Positions 8,681 to 16,094 of a DNA stretch of 24,809 nt are shown here, in pieces (positions within the stretch are counted from its first letter, which is position 1; every line of letters starts with the position of its first letter). Below the pieces are notes generated by a model. The model did no database searches. It saw only the letters and a list, made by a program, of their open reading frames with translations, and was not told where the DNA came from. Position numbers and translations under genes: made by a program. Source of the DNA: Massilia sp. (GTDB taxonomy: Bacteria > Pseudomonadota > Gammaproteobacteria > Burkholderiales > Burkholderiaceae_D); the NCBI GenBank assembly GCA_028291845.1, contig JAQGNM010000565.1:1-24809 (forward strand). Direction: 5' to 3'.

Positions 8681-9025
8681 ATGACCATCGACTACCACGG
8701 CGACGACCTGCCAGGCATGTTTAACGCAACCCCTGCCGAGGTGCACGCCCGCTTGGGCCTGGCGCAGGCGGCGCGTTTTCAGGCGGACCTGGCGATCGCC
8801 CGCTGGAGCGACACGGCCGACACCACCACCCCGGCGCGCGCCGCATGGATGGCGCGTGCCCATGATGGCTTGCAACTGTGGCTCGATGCCGGCGGTTTTG
8901 CCCAGCACCAGCACGAAGACGCCGCGCCCACCAGCGCGCTGTACGACGATTCGGCGCTACCCTTTCCCGGGAACCGGCCGCTGCTGTACACCCTGTTCCG
9001 CCAGGCGCGCAGCACCACTGATTGA
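8681..9025 (+). CDS. Small hypothetical soluble protein (114 residues)
   Basis: I do not recognise this family. The reading frame is supported by a good Shine-Dalgarno, GAGGA, four bases before the ATG. It encodes an acidic, probably cytoplasmic protein with no signal peptide or membrane segment. A Trp/Ala-rich helical middle (about 18-72, including ARFQADLAIARW and GLQLWLDAGGFA) is followed by a His-rich bit (QHQHED, 75-80) and a Pro-containing tail ending in LYTLFRQARSTTD. It is a single gene divergent from rsuA, and a strong hairpin lies 28 bases after its stop. No function can be inferred from neighbours. Confidence 0.65.
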   Translation: MTIDYHGDDLPGMFNATPAEVHARLGLAQAARFQADLAIARWSDTADTTTPARAAWMARAHDGLQLWLDAGGFAQHQHEDAAPTSALYDDSALPFPGNRPLLYTLFRQARSTTD

Positions 9026-9041
9026 TCACCGAATGAATAAC

Positions 9042-9086
9042 GGCCGCAAAATAGGAAATGGCGGCATTGCGCCGCCATTTCCGGCC
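9042..9086. terminator. Strong 12-bp hairpin, probable transcription end
   Basis: GGAAATGGCGGC (9054-9065) and GCCGCCATTTCC (9071-9082) are perfectly complementary around a 5-base loop. Flanking GGCC tetranucleotides (9042-9045 and 9083-9086) could add an outer stem. No T run follows on the plus strand, while the minus strand continues as TATTTTGC. It follows the small gene's stop closely, so it may end that transcript or block antisense read-through. Confidence 0.5.
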
Positions 9087-9523
9087 CTCCGTGAAGAGGC
9101 GCCAACGAGGAATGAAAATTCGCTCTAAGCCGCATGCTCGATGCAGCAAGTAGTCCTGTCCGAACAAATTGGTAATGCCGTTATGTCGATGGCGGCCCCT
9201 TTTTGATTGACTACCTCTTTACTATAGTTCACTTCGTGAAATATACAAGGTAAGCAGACAGATTTATTCAGATTTTTCCGAAGGCGCCACGCCACGCCGC
9301 TATGGGGCCTACGACGCCCCTTTACAGTCATAAATGCCAAAATGGTAAACATTTCAGCGCGCTTCGTGTAAGCATTATGACAACAATTTCCTTCTCCACG
9401 CGAATAGCGGCAACCGCTGTCCGTAGCCCATCCCCATTGCGCCCTAACAGAGAAAACCACCAACAATTTGTTGCCGAAAGGATGCACTAATCGGGTTTAT
9501 GCAACAATTAAAACCAGCTTTCC
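9087..9523. other. Gene-free stretch before the lipoprotein gene
   Basis: I see no credible gene in these roughly 440 bases. Short open frames exist on both strands but lack Shine-Dalgarno sites and show odd composition. Two small structures are present: a weak GGGGC/GCCCC hairpin (9304-9320) followed by only three T, and a perfect 13-base palindrome CAACAATTTGTTG (9461-9473) about 50 bases before the lipoprotein -35 box, which could be a regulator site. The stretch is AT-richer than the genes on either side. Confidence 0.5.
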
Positions 9524-9552
9524 TTGACACACAGCAACTCGATAGATACCAT
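9524..9552 (+). promoter_or_regulatory. Candidate sigma70 promoter of the lipoprotein gene
   Basis: A perfect -35 box TTGACA (9524-9529) is followed after exactly 17 bases by TACCAT (9547-9552), a 4/6 -10 box. It lies about 70 bases before the ATG at 9621 in an AT-rich stretch, so the transcript would have an untranslated leader of about 60 bases. Confidence 0.6.
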
Positions 9553-9620
9553 AAATTAATTGCTCATATGCAGCAAATATGTTTCCAGTTCTGCCCCTCA
9601 TTCCTATAGGCGTAAATTAA

Positions 9621-11180
9621 ATGTTCACAAAGAAAAATGCTGTTCTTTTGGTGGCAATGACGATGGCACTCGCGGCATGCGGCGGCGGCGGTTCGAGCTC
9701 GACCCCGACCACCCCAACCACGCCGACGACCCCAACCACGCCGACGACGCCAACCACGCCGACGACACCAACGACGCCAACCACGCCAACCACGCCGACC
9801 ACCCCGGCAGCGCCAAGTTCGGGCAAGGCAGTCGATGGCTACCTGGCCGGCTCGACAGTATTTTGCGACGTGAACAAGGATGGGGTCGCCAGCACCGGCG
9901 AAGCCACCACCACCACCGACGCCAACGGCGGCTTCACCTTCGCCAGCGGCTGCGCCGGCACCATCGTCGTCGCTGGCGGCAAGGACGCCACCACTGGTTA
10001 CGTATTCAAGGGCACCCTGAAGTCGCCTGCCGGCAGCGCCATGGCCACCCCGCTCACTTCGCTGCTGGCCGATTCCGACATGACTGCCGCGCAACTGGCG
10101 GTGTCCTTGAACGTGCCGGCCAATGTCGATGTCACCAAGGTTGACCCGGCCGACGGCAAGAACAACGACCTGATGCGCACCACGCTGGCAACCCAGCAGA
10201 TCATGCAGCAGCTGGCCAATACCCTGGCCAGCCTGTCCGGCAGCACCGACACCGCGTCGCTCTACACCAAGGTGGCCGGCTCGCTGTCGAAGGTACTGAT
10301 CGCCAACCCGGCACCGCTGTTCAGCGCCGACGGTTCGATCAACCAGGCTACGCTCAATGCCGCCGCCAAGAGCGCCGTCGCAGCGACCCTGGCCGATCCG
10401 AAATTTGGCAAGTTCACCATCAGCGACGCCGACCTGTTCGCTGCAGCATCGCAGATCGCCGCCCAGTCGAGCGCGTTCCTGACCGCTTCGGACGCCGACC
10501 TGGCCAACATCACGTCGCGCCTGCAGAATCCGGCAGCGCCTGCCATCGAGACCGCGTCGAGCGTCAATTACCTGTCGCTGACCAGCGATGCGGTGCGCAT
10601 CAACGGCAATGCCTTCTCCTATGCGGCACTGTCGAGCGGCGCCACCATCGCCACCCCGACCACCTTCGGCCTGAACTTCGCCATCAAGGGCGCCCCTGTC
10701 ATCGACACCGTCGTCGCACTGGGCCTGGAACTGACGGAAAAAGGCGGCCAGGGCCGCAAGCTGCAGCTGATGATCGACAAGGTCAATGTCAAGAGCGTCA
10801 ACGGCCAGCTGACCATCGTTCCCGATACCACCGCCAAGGTGTTTGTCTACGGCCGCGCCGGTAGCGGTACCGAGATCAACATGACCATCAACGACCTGAC
10901 CTTCAAGCCATTGACGGTGACGAACAACTCGCTGACCCTGAACTACACCTCGCTGGTCAACAAGGTGCTGAGCAGCGCCGACAGCACCACCAAGACCACT
11001 GCCGAGAAGTTCACCGCCATCACCGGCACCTTCGAAGTCAAGGTGGCCTTCGACGGCTTGCCGGTCAAGCTTGCCGACGGCAGCGCCTTCCTCGACAGCA
11101 CCAGCGTCGCCATCACCACCGTCAACCCGAGCCATACGGTCAAGGGCCTGGGCGTGACGGGCACCCTGATCATCCAATAA
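9621..11180 (+). CDS. Secreted lipoprotein with Thr-Thr-Pro tract, unknown function
   Basis: This 519-residue protein carries a lipoprotein signal peptide: MFTKK, a hydrophobic core and the lipobox LAAC with Cys20 as the acylated residue. A GGGGSSS linker and a rigid tract of one TP plus eleven TTP triplets (residues 28-62) follow, probably a spacer holding the body away from the membrane. The body begins with an acidic loop, DVNKDGVASTGE (about 79-90), resembling EF-hand/dockerin-like calcium loops and the start of carboxypeptidase-regulatory-like folds. The rest is Ala/Thr/Ser-rich and likely mixed helix and beta structure, ending in beta-rich repeats (TGTLIIQ). I do not recognise a catalytic domain. 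It has its own promoter and terminator and precedes a beta-barrel gene, so a surface or periplasmic role is plausible. Confidence 0.88.
   Translation: MFTKKNAVLLVAMTMALAACGGGGSSSTPTTPTTPTTPTTPTTPTTPTTPTTPTTPTTPTTPAAPSSGKAVDGYLAGSTVFCDVNKDGVASTGEATTTTDANGGFTFASGCAGTIVVAGGKDATTGYVFKGTLKSPAGSAMATPLTSLLADSDMTAAQLAVSLNVPANVDVTKVDPADGKNNDLMRTTLATQQIMQQLANTLASLSGSTDTASLYTKVAGSLSKVLIANPAPLFSADGSINQATLNAAAKSAVAATLADPKFGKFTISDADLFAAASQIAAQSSAFLTASDADLANITSRLQNPAAPAIETASSVNYLSLTSDAVRINGNAFSYAALSSGATIATPTTFGLNFAIKGAPVIDTVVALGLELTEKGGQGRKLQLMIDKVNVKSVNGQLTIVPDTTAKVFVYGRAGSGTEINMTINDLTFKPLTVTNNSLTLNYTSLVNKVLSSADSTTKTTAEKFTAITGTFEVKVAFDGLPVKLADGSAFLDSTSVAITTVNPSHTVKGLGVTGTLIIQ
9702..9806 (+). repeat. Thr-Thr-Pro coding tandem repeat
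   Basis: A 105-base C/A-rich tract encodes TP plus eleven TTP units in 9-base steps. Within it, three near-identical 18-base copies are adjacent (9714-9731, 9732-9749, 9750-9767), differing only in their last base. Copy-number change would lengthen or shorten the linker in frame. Confidence 0.9.
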
Positions 11181-11203
11181 TCGGCTGACCGGTTTGAATC
11201 GAA

Positions 11204-11234
11204 GGGAGCGGCGCCGTCGGGCCGCTCCCTTTTT
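11204..11234 (+). terminator. Rho-independent terminator after the lipoprotein gene
   Basis: GGGAGCGGC (11204-11212) and GCCGCTCCC (11221-11229) form a perfect 9-bp GC-rich stem with an 8-base loop, followed at once by TTTTT (11230-11234). It begins 24 bases after the lipoprotein stop, so the following beta-barrel gene is probably transcribed separately or by read-through. Confidence 0.88.
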
Positions 11235-11297
11235 CCATCTGCGTCGGATTATCGTTATCACCACAAGCTGGCGCCACCAGCCCAACCCGGACTTTCC

Positions 11298-12389
11298 ATG
11301 AACCTTTGCTTTCGCCTTCTTCCCGCCGCCGTCGCGCTGGCCGTTTCGGCCGCTGCGGGCGCCGCACCGCTCGACGCCCTTTTGACCGCCAACCATTTTC
11401 AGCGCGCCGGCGCCGGCGAAGTCGAGCTGGCCTATGACACCCTCAACAGCTCGCTCGACTTTCTCGGCCTGCGCGAGAAAGACAGCGCCGCCACCACCTC
11501 GGCGGTGGGCGACTACAAGGGCGGCCACGTGCGCGCCGGCATCGCCGCGACGCCGCGCCTGTGGATCGACGGCGCCTACTGGAAGCGCAATATCGATTAC
11601 CGCAGTTTCGACGCCAAGCTCGATTCGTGGCAGGTCGCCGGCCAGTACAAGTTCCTCGACGCCGACGGCCGCAGGCCGGCGATGGCGCTGCGCCTGGGCG
11701 GCTGGGGCAACAATGCCGATTCGCTGACCAAGTACACCAACACCACGGTGGCCGGCACCAAGTTCACTTCCGCCACGGTGAACAAGCCGCGCGACAAGCA
11801 ACTGCAGCTGGACCTGATCGGCACCTGGACACCGAGCACCGAGACCGCCTTGAGCGTTTTTGGCGGCGTCGGCCAGAGCCGCGTCGAATTCGATTCAGTC
11901 AGCGCCACCTCGCGCACCAGCAACGGCTGCAATTACAACGTTGCGTTCAGCCCTGCCGGGGTGGAAGCGACCCTGGCCTCGCCATGCACCGCCAAGGTGG
12001 TGATCGACCGCTTTACCCAGGCTGCCGGCGCGACCGTCGACGTCTACAAGGAAGCGCGCTACAAATCGACCTTTGCGCAACTGGGTGTGACGGGCGAGTG
12101 GCACAGCGGTAACTGGCGCGCGCGCCTGGGCTACCAGTACCAGTCGATCAAGCGCGACGATGTCGACGACATCATTGAAAACCGCGGCGGCACCGCATAC
12201 AAGCACAGCCACGTGCTGGTGACCGACGTCAGCTACAACATCTACAAGAACGTGGTGCTGTTCGCCCGCGGCCAGCTGATGAGCAACCAGTTCAACGGCG
12301 AAGTGCCGTTGGCCTACAACAGCCTGACGGCGGAAAAATACGACCAGAAATACGGCTTTATCAGCACCGGCCTGTCGCTGGTGTTTTAA
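11298..12389 (+). CDS. Outer-membrane beta-barrel protein, unknown function
   Basis: The 363-residue product starts with a signal peptide (MNLCFRLLPAAVALAVSAAAGA, cleavage near residue 22). It continues with alternating polar/hydrophobic strands rich in Gly, Tyr and Trp, such as GHVRAGIAATPRLWIDGAYW and WRARLGYQYQSI. It ends in LSLVF, with the C-terminal Phe that the BAM complex recognises. Length and strand pattern suggest a barrel of perhaps 12-16 strands. No known porin or enzyme motif was recognised. An insert with two Cys (NGCNYN and SPCTAK, about 213-235) may be a disulfide-closed surface loop. No clear Shine-Dalgarno or promoter was found before the ATG. It ends 28 bases from kpsC, which converges on it, with no obvious terminator between them. 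Confidence 0.85.
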   Translation: MNLCFRLLPAAVALAVSAAAGAAPLDALLTANHFQRAGAGEVELAYDTLNSSLDFLGLREKDSAATTSAVGDYKGGHVRAGIAATPRLWIDGAYWKRNIDYRSFDAKLDSWQVAGQYKFLDADGRRPAMALRLGGWGNNADSLTKYTNTTVAGTKFTSATVNKPRDKQLQLDLIGTWTPSTETALSVFGGVGQSRVEFDSVSATSRTSNGCNYNVAFSPAGVEATLASPCTAKVVIDRFTQAAGATVDVYKEARYKSTFAQLGVTGEWHSGNWRARLGYQYQSIKRDDVDDIIENRGGTAYKHSHVLVTDVSYNIYKNVVLFARGQLMSNQFNGEVPLAYNSLTAEKYDQKYGFISTGLSLVF

Positions 12390-12417
12390 GCGGCGCAGCC
12401 AGACCCGGCGGCCACGC

Positions 12418-14517
12418 TCAGCGCCGGCCGCTCCACACCCGCGCCAGCAGGCTCAGCTTGCGCCATTGACGGCGCCAGCGGCCTACCCGCAACTGTTCCA
12501 GCCCGCCCGTACTTTCCAGCGCCGTGCGGCGCCGCAGCAGTGCATGCAGCACCGCCTCGCAACTGGTATAGCCCTGCAGTTCCCAGTCCCAGTACAGCGG
12601 ATAACGCAGCAGCGCGCCGGCGACCAGCTCGTCGAGCTGCAGGCAACGCCGGCGCCGCGTCAGCGCCGCCCCCTGCCCCGCCATGTCTTCGGTCAGGCCC
12701 CAGCCGGCATAGAAAGGCTGGCCGTAGACCACCACGCGCTTGCCGCGCAATAAGGCGTCGAATCCCGTCAGCGAGGTCATCGTGTGGACCACGTCGCAGG
12801 CGTTGATGCAGCTCACCACCGATTGCCCGGTGGCGATGGCGTCCGCATATTGCGCCGCCGCGCTCAGCGCCAGCGCGCCCTTGCGGTTACCTGACAGCAC
12901 ATCGGGATGCGGCTTGTAGACGATCCAGCCGTCCGGATGGGCGGCGCGCGCCCGTTGTAACAGCGCCAGGTTGGTGCGCACTTCGGTGCAGCCGAGCAGG
13001 ATCGAGGCGTCGTCCTCGACCTGCCCCGGCACCAGCACCACCTGGCGCGCGCCGCTGGGCCAGGCCAGCGGCGCGCGCGGTTCGAGGTTGTACTTGGTGA
13101 TGTCGTGGCGCACGATGAACTGGCGCACGCGCTGCGCCGCCGCCAGCTCGGCAGCGTCGAAGACGGCGCCGGCAAGCATGGTTTCCAGCGCCGACGGCGT
13201 CGACGGATCAAAATAGATGCCATCGCCGTCGAGCACCAGCGACCACGGCCGGATCAGGTCCGAGCCCAACCCGACCGAACGCACGAAGCCGTCTTCCATG
13301 CGCAGCAGACGCGCGCCGCTGGCCTGCGCCAGAGCGGCCAGCCCGGCCGGCGCGCGTGCGCCCCAGTGCACCAGGGAATCGGCGGCGCCCGGCGCCAGCG
13401 CGGCGGCGGCGGCGGCATCGCGCACGAAGCGCACGCAGGCGCGGTCGAGCGAGAGCATCGGCTCGATATTCGCCGCTTTCCAGCGCCGGTAGCCGACGCA
13501 GATCAGGCGGCCCGGCTGCGCCGCCGCCATCGCGCGCTGGCGCACCAGCCAGTCGAGCACATCGAAAATGCTGCCGCGCCGGCCGGTGGCGGGATCGAGA
13601 TACCGGGCGTAGTGAAAATATGCAGCGGCAAACAGTTCGTCGACGCTGCGCGCCCGGCTGCGCCGCGGACAGCGCTGGCGGTCGTCGGTGGCGCCCCAGC
13701 CGGCATACCAGGGGAGACCGAACACACTGACCTTTTTGCCAGCGAGCAGCGCTTCGAAGCCCAGCGTCGAAGTCACCACATACACCTGGTCCATGCTTTC
13801 CACCAGGCTCAGCGGAGACACCGCGGCGCGCAGCACCACGGTGGCGGCGTCGTCCTGCACGGCGGTGAGGTAGCCGCCTTTCTTGCCGGAACTTACTTCC
13901 GGATGCGTCTTGACATAGATGGTCGCGCCCGGGTGCTCGGCGCGCGCCGCGGCCAGCATGGCGCTGAAGGTGGCGGCGCTGGCCCCGCCGAGCGAGACGC
14001 TGAGGTCGCCGGCGGTCTGGTCGACCACCAGGATGCGCCTGGCGTCGCCGGGGCGCAGCACGCCGTCGGCCAGCGGCGGCGCGTGGTTGTACTTGCTCAG
14101 GCCGTGCTGCAGGATGAAGGCGCGCGCACGCGCCGCCTCGGCGGCAACCGGCGCCAGCAGATCGGCGTCCGACTGCAGCATGGTCTCCAGCGCGCTCGGC
14201 CGGGTACTGTCGTAATAAATGCCTTCCCTGTCGAGCACGATCGACAGCGGTGGGAACCGGTCGCCGGTGCCGTAGGAGCGCACAAAGCCGTCTTCCAGCG
14301 TCAGCAGCGGAGCGCCGAGGCGCCGCGCCAGCGCGGCGGCGCGCACGGCGCTCGGCTTGCAGCCCCAACCGAGCACCCCGGCAGGCGCGGCATTCTCCGC
14401 CTGGTGCACCAGCCGGTATTGGTCGAGCATGGCCGCCAGCGTGCCGATGCGGCGCACCCCTGGGGACGGCACCAGCAGCACGGGCAGCGGCGCGGGCGCG
14501 GCGGCGGGCGTTTGCAT
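12418..14517 (-). CDS. kpsC: KpsC, dual-module beta-Kdo transferase for the capsule lipid linker
   Basis: KpsC, with KpsS, builds the short beta-linked poly-Kdo linker on lyso-phosphatidylglycerol that anchors ABC-exported capsules. It acts on the cytoplasmic face of the inner membrane. The protein has 699 residues, close to the usual size. Two homologous modules are visible: EDGFVRS at 75-81 and 408-414, PSALE at 107-111 and 441-445, KTHPE at 203-207 versus KPHPD at 535-539, and YAGWG at 271-275 and 603-607. The start is the ATG at 14517, which shares one base with the phoD TGA. The frame extends to 14928, but that stretch is antisense-like Arg/Ala/Pro-rich sequence overlapping phoD. It is the last gene of the operon. 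Linker synthesis also needs KpsS, which is not in the window. Confidence 0.95.
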   Translation of the reverse strand: MQTPAAAPAPLPVLLVPSPGVRRIGTLAAMLDQYRLVHQAENAAPAGVLGWGCKPSAVRAAALARRLGAPLLTLEDGFVRSYGTGDRFPPLSIVLDREGIYYDSTRPSALETMLQSDADLLAPVAAEAARARAFILQHGLSKYNHAPPLADGVLRPGDARRILVVDQTAGDLSVSLGGASAATFSAMLAAARAEHPGATIYVKTHPEVSSGKKGGYLTAVQDDAATVVLRAAVSPLSLVESMDQVYVVTSTLGFEALLAGKKVSVFGLPWYAGWGATDDRQRCPRRSRARSVDELFAAAYFHYARYLDPATGRRGSIFDVLDWLVRQRAMAAAQPGRLICVGYRRWKAANIEPMLSLDRACVRFVRDAAAAAALAPGAADSLVHWGARAPAGLAALAQASGARLLRMEDGFVRSVGLGSDLIRPWSLVLDGDGIYFDPSTPSALETMLAGAVFDAAELAAAQRVRQFIVRHDITKYNLEPRAPLAWPSGARQVVLVPGQVEDDASILLGCTEVRTNLALLQRARAAHPDGWIVYKPHPDVLSGNRKGALALSAAAQYADAIATGQSVVSCINACDVVHTMTSLTGFDALLRGKRVVVYGQPFYAGWGLTEDMAGQGAALTRRRRCLQLDELVAGALLRYPLYWDWELQGYTSCEAVLHALLRRRTALESTGGLEQLRVGRWRRQWRKLSLLARVWSGRR

Positions 14518-16094
14518 CAGGACAGCTGCTTGGGCCCCGGCTGGCCGTTGAGCACCTTGAAACTTGCCAGGGTGGCGATGCCCGAATCGAGCCGGGCGAC
14601 GTCGTCGAGCACGCGCAGGCGCACCACGGCCTGCTCGGCCGAGAGCTCCAGCACGCCGTAGCCGCGCTTTGCCTTGTTGACCAGCAGGCAGTGCGGATTG
14701 TCGTCCTGGTGCTTCTCGGCCTTCTTTTGCGAGCCCTCGTTGCGCGAGGTGATGCTGGTGCCGCAGAACTCGCTGGCGATCAAGGGCGAGCGCACGTCGT
14801 AGGGATCGAGGTGAACGTTGGCCACCCAGTTCAGGTGCACGTCGCCGCCCAGGATCAGCGGGTTGGCGGGGCGCTTCGAGCGGATCGCATCGAGCAGGCG
14901 CCGGCGCGCTTGCGGATAGGCGTCCCAATGATCGTCGGCGGCCTTGACACCAGGCCCGTAGCGGTAATTAGCGGGAGTCAGACGGGTTTGCTGCACCAGC
15001 AGGTTCCAGCGCGCGCCGCGCGCCGCGCCTTCTCCCATGGCGTCGGCCAGCCATGCTTCCTGCGCCGCGCCGAACATGCTGCGGTCCGGCTCGGCGCCGC
15101 CGCACACCGCCGCCAGCGCTTCCTTCGGCTTGTCGCCGCACGGCGGACGGGCGCGGTACTGGCGGTCGTCGAGCAGGTACAGGCGCGCCAGCTTGCCGAA
15201 GTCGTAATGCTGATAGATGCGCAGCTCGGCGCCGCGCTGCAGGCCGCGCAAGCCGTCGATCATGGTCGATGCGCGCAGCGGCATGTGCTCGTAGAACGCC
15301 TGGTAGGCAGCCATGCGCAGGCGCTCGAAGTTGGCGGTGCCGCGCGTCGAGAGGGCGCCGGAATAATTGTTTTCCACCTCGTGGTCGTCCCACGTGACCA
15401 GCCACGGGCAGGCCGCATGCATCGCCTGCAGCGCCGGATCGCTCTTGTAGAGGGCGTAGCGCCGGCGGTAGTCGTCGAGGTCGCGGATGCGCTTGAGGGG
15501 GTGCACGCGCACCGCCTCGCCGGCGTCGCGCGACTTGCCTTCGTAGATGTAGTCGCCGACGAACACGACAAAATCGATTTTTTCGGCGAGCATGTGGCGG
15601 TAGGCGGCGTACTGGCCGTCTTCCCAGCGCTGGCAGGAAGCATACGCCAGCCGCAGGCGCGCGCCGGCCACGGCCTGCTGCGCATCGGGCAAGGTGCGCG
15701 CCAGCGCCGGCGCCGATTCGAAACCGCCGGCCTTGAAGCGGTAGCCATACTGGCGGCCGGCGGCCAGGCCGTTCACCTCGACGTGCACGGCGTAGCCGAG
15801 CGCTGCCAGCGCATTGGCGGTGCCGCTGGCGACCACCGCGCCGGCGCCGCCGCCGTCACGCACTTCCCACTGCACCGGCACGCTGGCGCCGCTGGCGCCA
15901 TCGCCGATCAGGCGGGTCCACAACACGAAGCCGTCGGCGGCCGGCGAACCGCTGGCCACGCCGAGCTGGAACGGCGAAGCGGCAAACGCCGGCGCCGCTT
16001 CGGCGTGACCCGCAACGCCGCCGATGGTGGCGGCCGCCGCGCCGAGCAGCTTGATCAGGCGGCGCCGCTGGCTGTCGAAACCGGCTTGTGTCAT
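14517..16094 (-). CDS. phoD: Tat-exported PhoD-family phosphodiesterase/alkaline phosphatase
   Basis: PhoD enzymes are Ca/Fe-dependent phosphatases/phosphodiesterases outside the cytoplasm; Bacillus subtilis PhoD is known to cut wall teichoic acid. The 525-residue product starts with a twin-arginine signal (SQRRRLIKLL at 8-17, then an Ala-rich core and AEA/AFA cleavage sites near 33-39). A PhoD N-terminal beta domain (about 40-135, starting FQLGVASGSPAADGFVLWTR) precedes the metallophosphoesterase domain. That domain carries ASCQRWEDG (152-160), GDYIYEG (180-186), WDDHEVENNY (235-244) and GGDVHLNW (416-423), so the metal ligands look intact. It overlaps the gpsA stop as ATGA and shares a base with kpsC, so it is a true member of the capsule operon. 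Trimming of the polymer is inferred from this context; phosphate scavenging is the alternative. Confidence 0.9.
   Translation of the reverse strand: MTQAGFDSQRRRLIKLLGAAAATIGGVAGHAEAAPAFAASPFQLGVASGSPAADGFVLWTRLIGDGASGASVPVQWEVRDGGGAGAVVASGTANALAALGYAVHVEVNGLAAGRQYGYRFKAGGFESAPALARTLPDAQQAVAGARLRLAYASCQRWEDGQYAAYRHMLAEKIDFVVFVGDYIYEGKSRDAGEAVRVHPLKRIRDLDDYRRRYALYKSDPALQAMHAACPWLVTWDDHEVENNYSGALSTRGTANFERLRMAAYQAFYEHMPLRASTMIDGLRGLQRGAELRIYQHYDFGKLARLYLLDDRQYRARPPCGDKPKEALAAVCGGAEPDRSMFGAAQEAWLADAMGEGAARGARWNLLVQQTRLTPANYRYGPGVKAADDHWDAYPQARRRLLDAIRSKRPANPLILGGDVHLNWVANVHLDPYDVRSPLIASEFCGTSITSRNEGSQKKAEKHQDDNPHCLLVNKAKRGYGVLELSAEQAVVRLRVLDDVARLDSGIATLASFKVLNGQPGPKQLS

Noticed and set aside
9304..9323. 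GGGGC/GCCCC hairpin followed by TTT as a terminator
   Set aside because: The stem has only five pairs, the T run is three bases long, and no gene ends just upstream.
9125..9487. 120-codon open frame on the minus strand in the gene-free stretch
   Set aside because: There is no ribosome site, the amino-acid composition is odd (many Cys, Trp, Arg), and no motif or conserved context supports it.
9702..9806. CRISPR-like short repeats
   Set aside because: The units are contiguous without spacers and encode Thr-Thr-Pro in frame with a lipoprotein; it is a coding tandem repeat.
9564..11801. 745-codon open frame on the minus strand
   Set aside because: It spans the lipoprotein gene, its terminator and the start of the barrel gene, so it cannot be real. 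Its Gly/Arg/Val-rich sequence is a shadow of Thr/Ala-rich coding.
14518..14928. N-terminal extension of kpsC
   Set aside because: The added 137 residues overlap phoD almost completely, have shadow composition, and would make KpsC far longer than its family. The ATG at 14517 overlaps the phoD stop.
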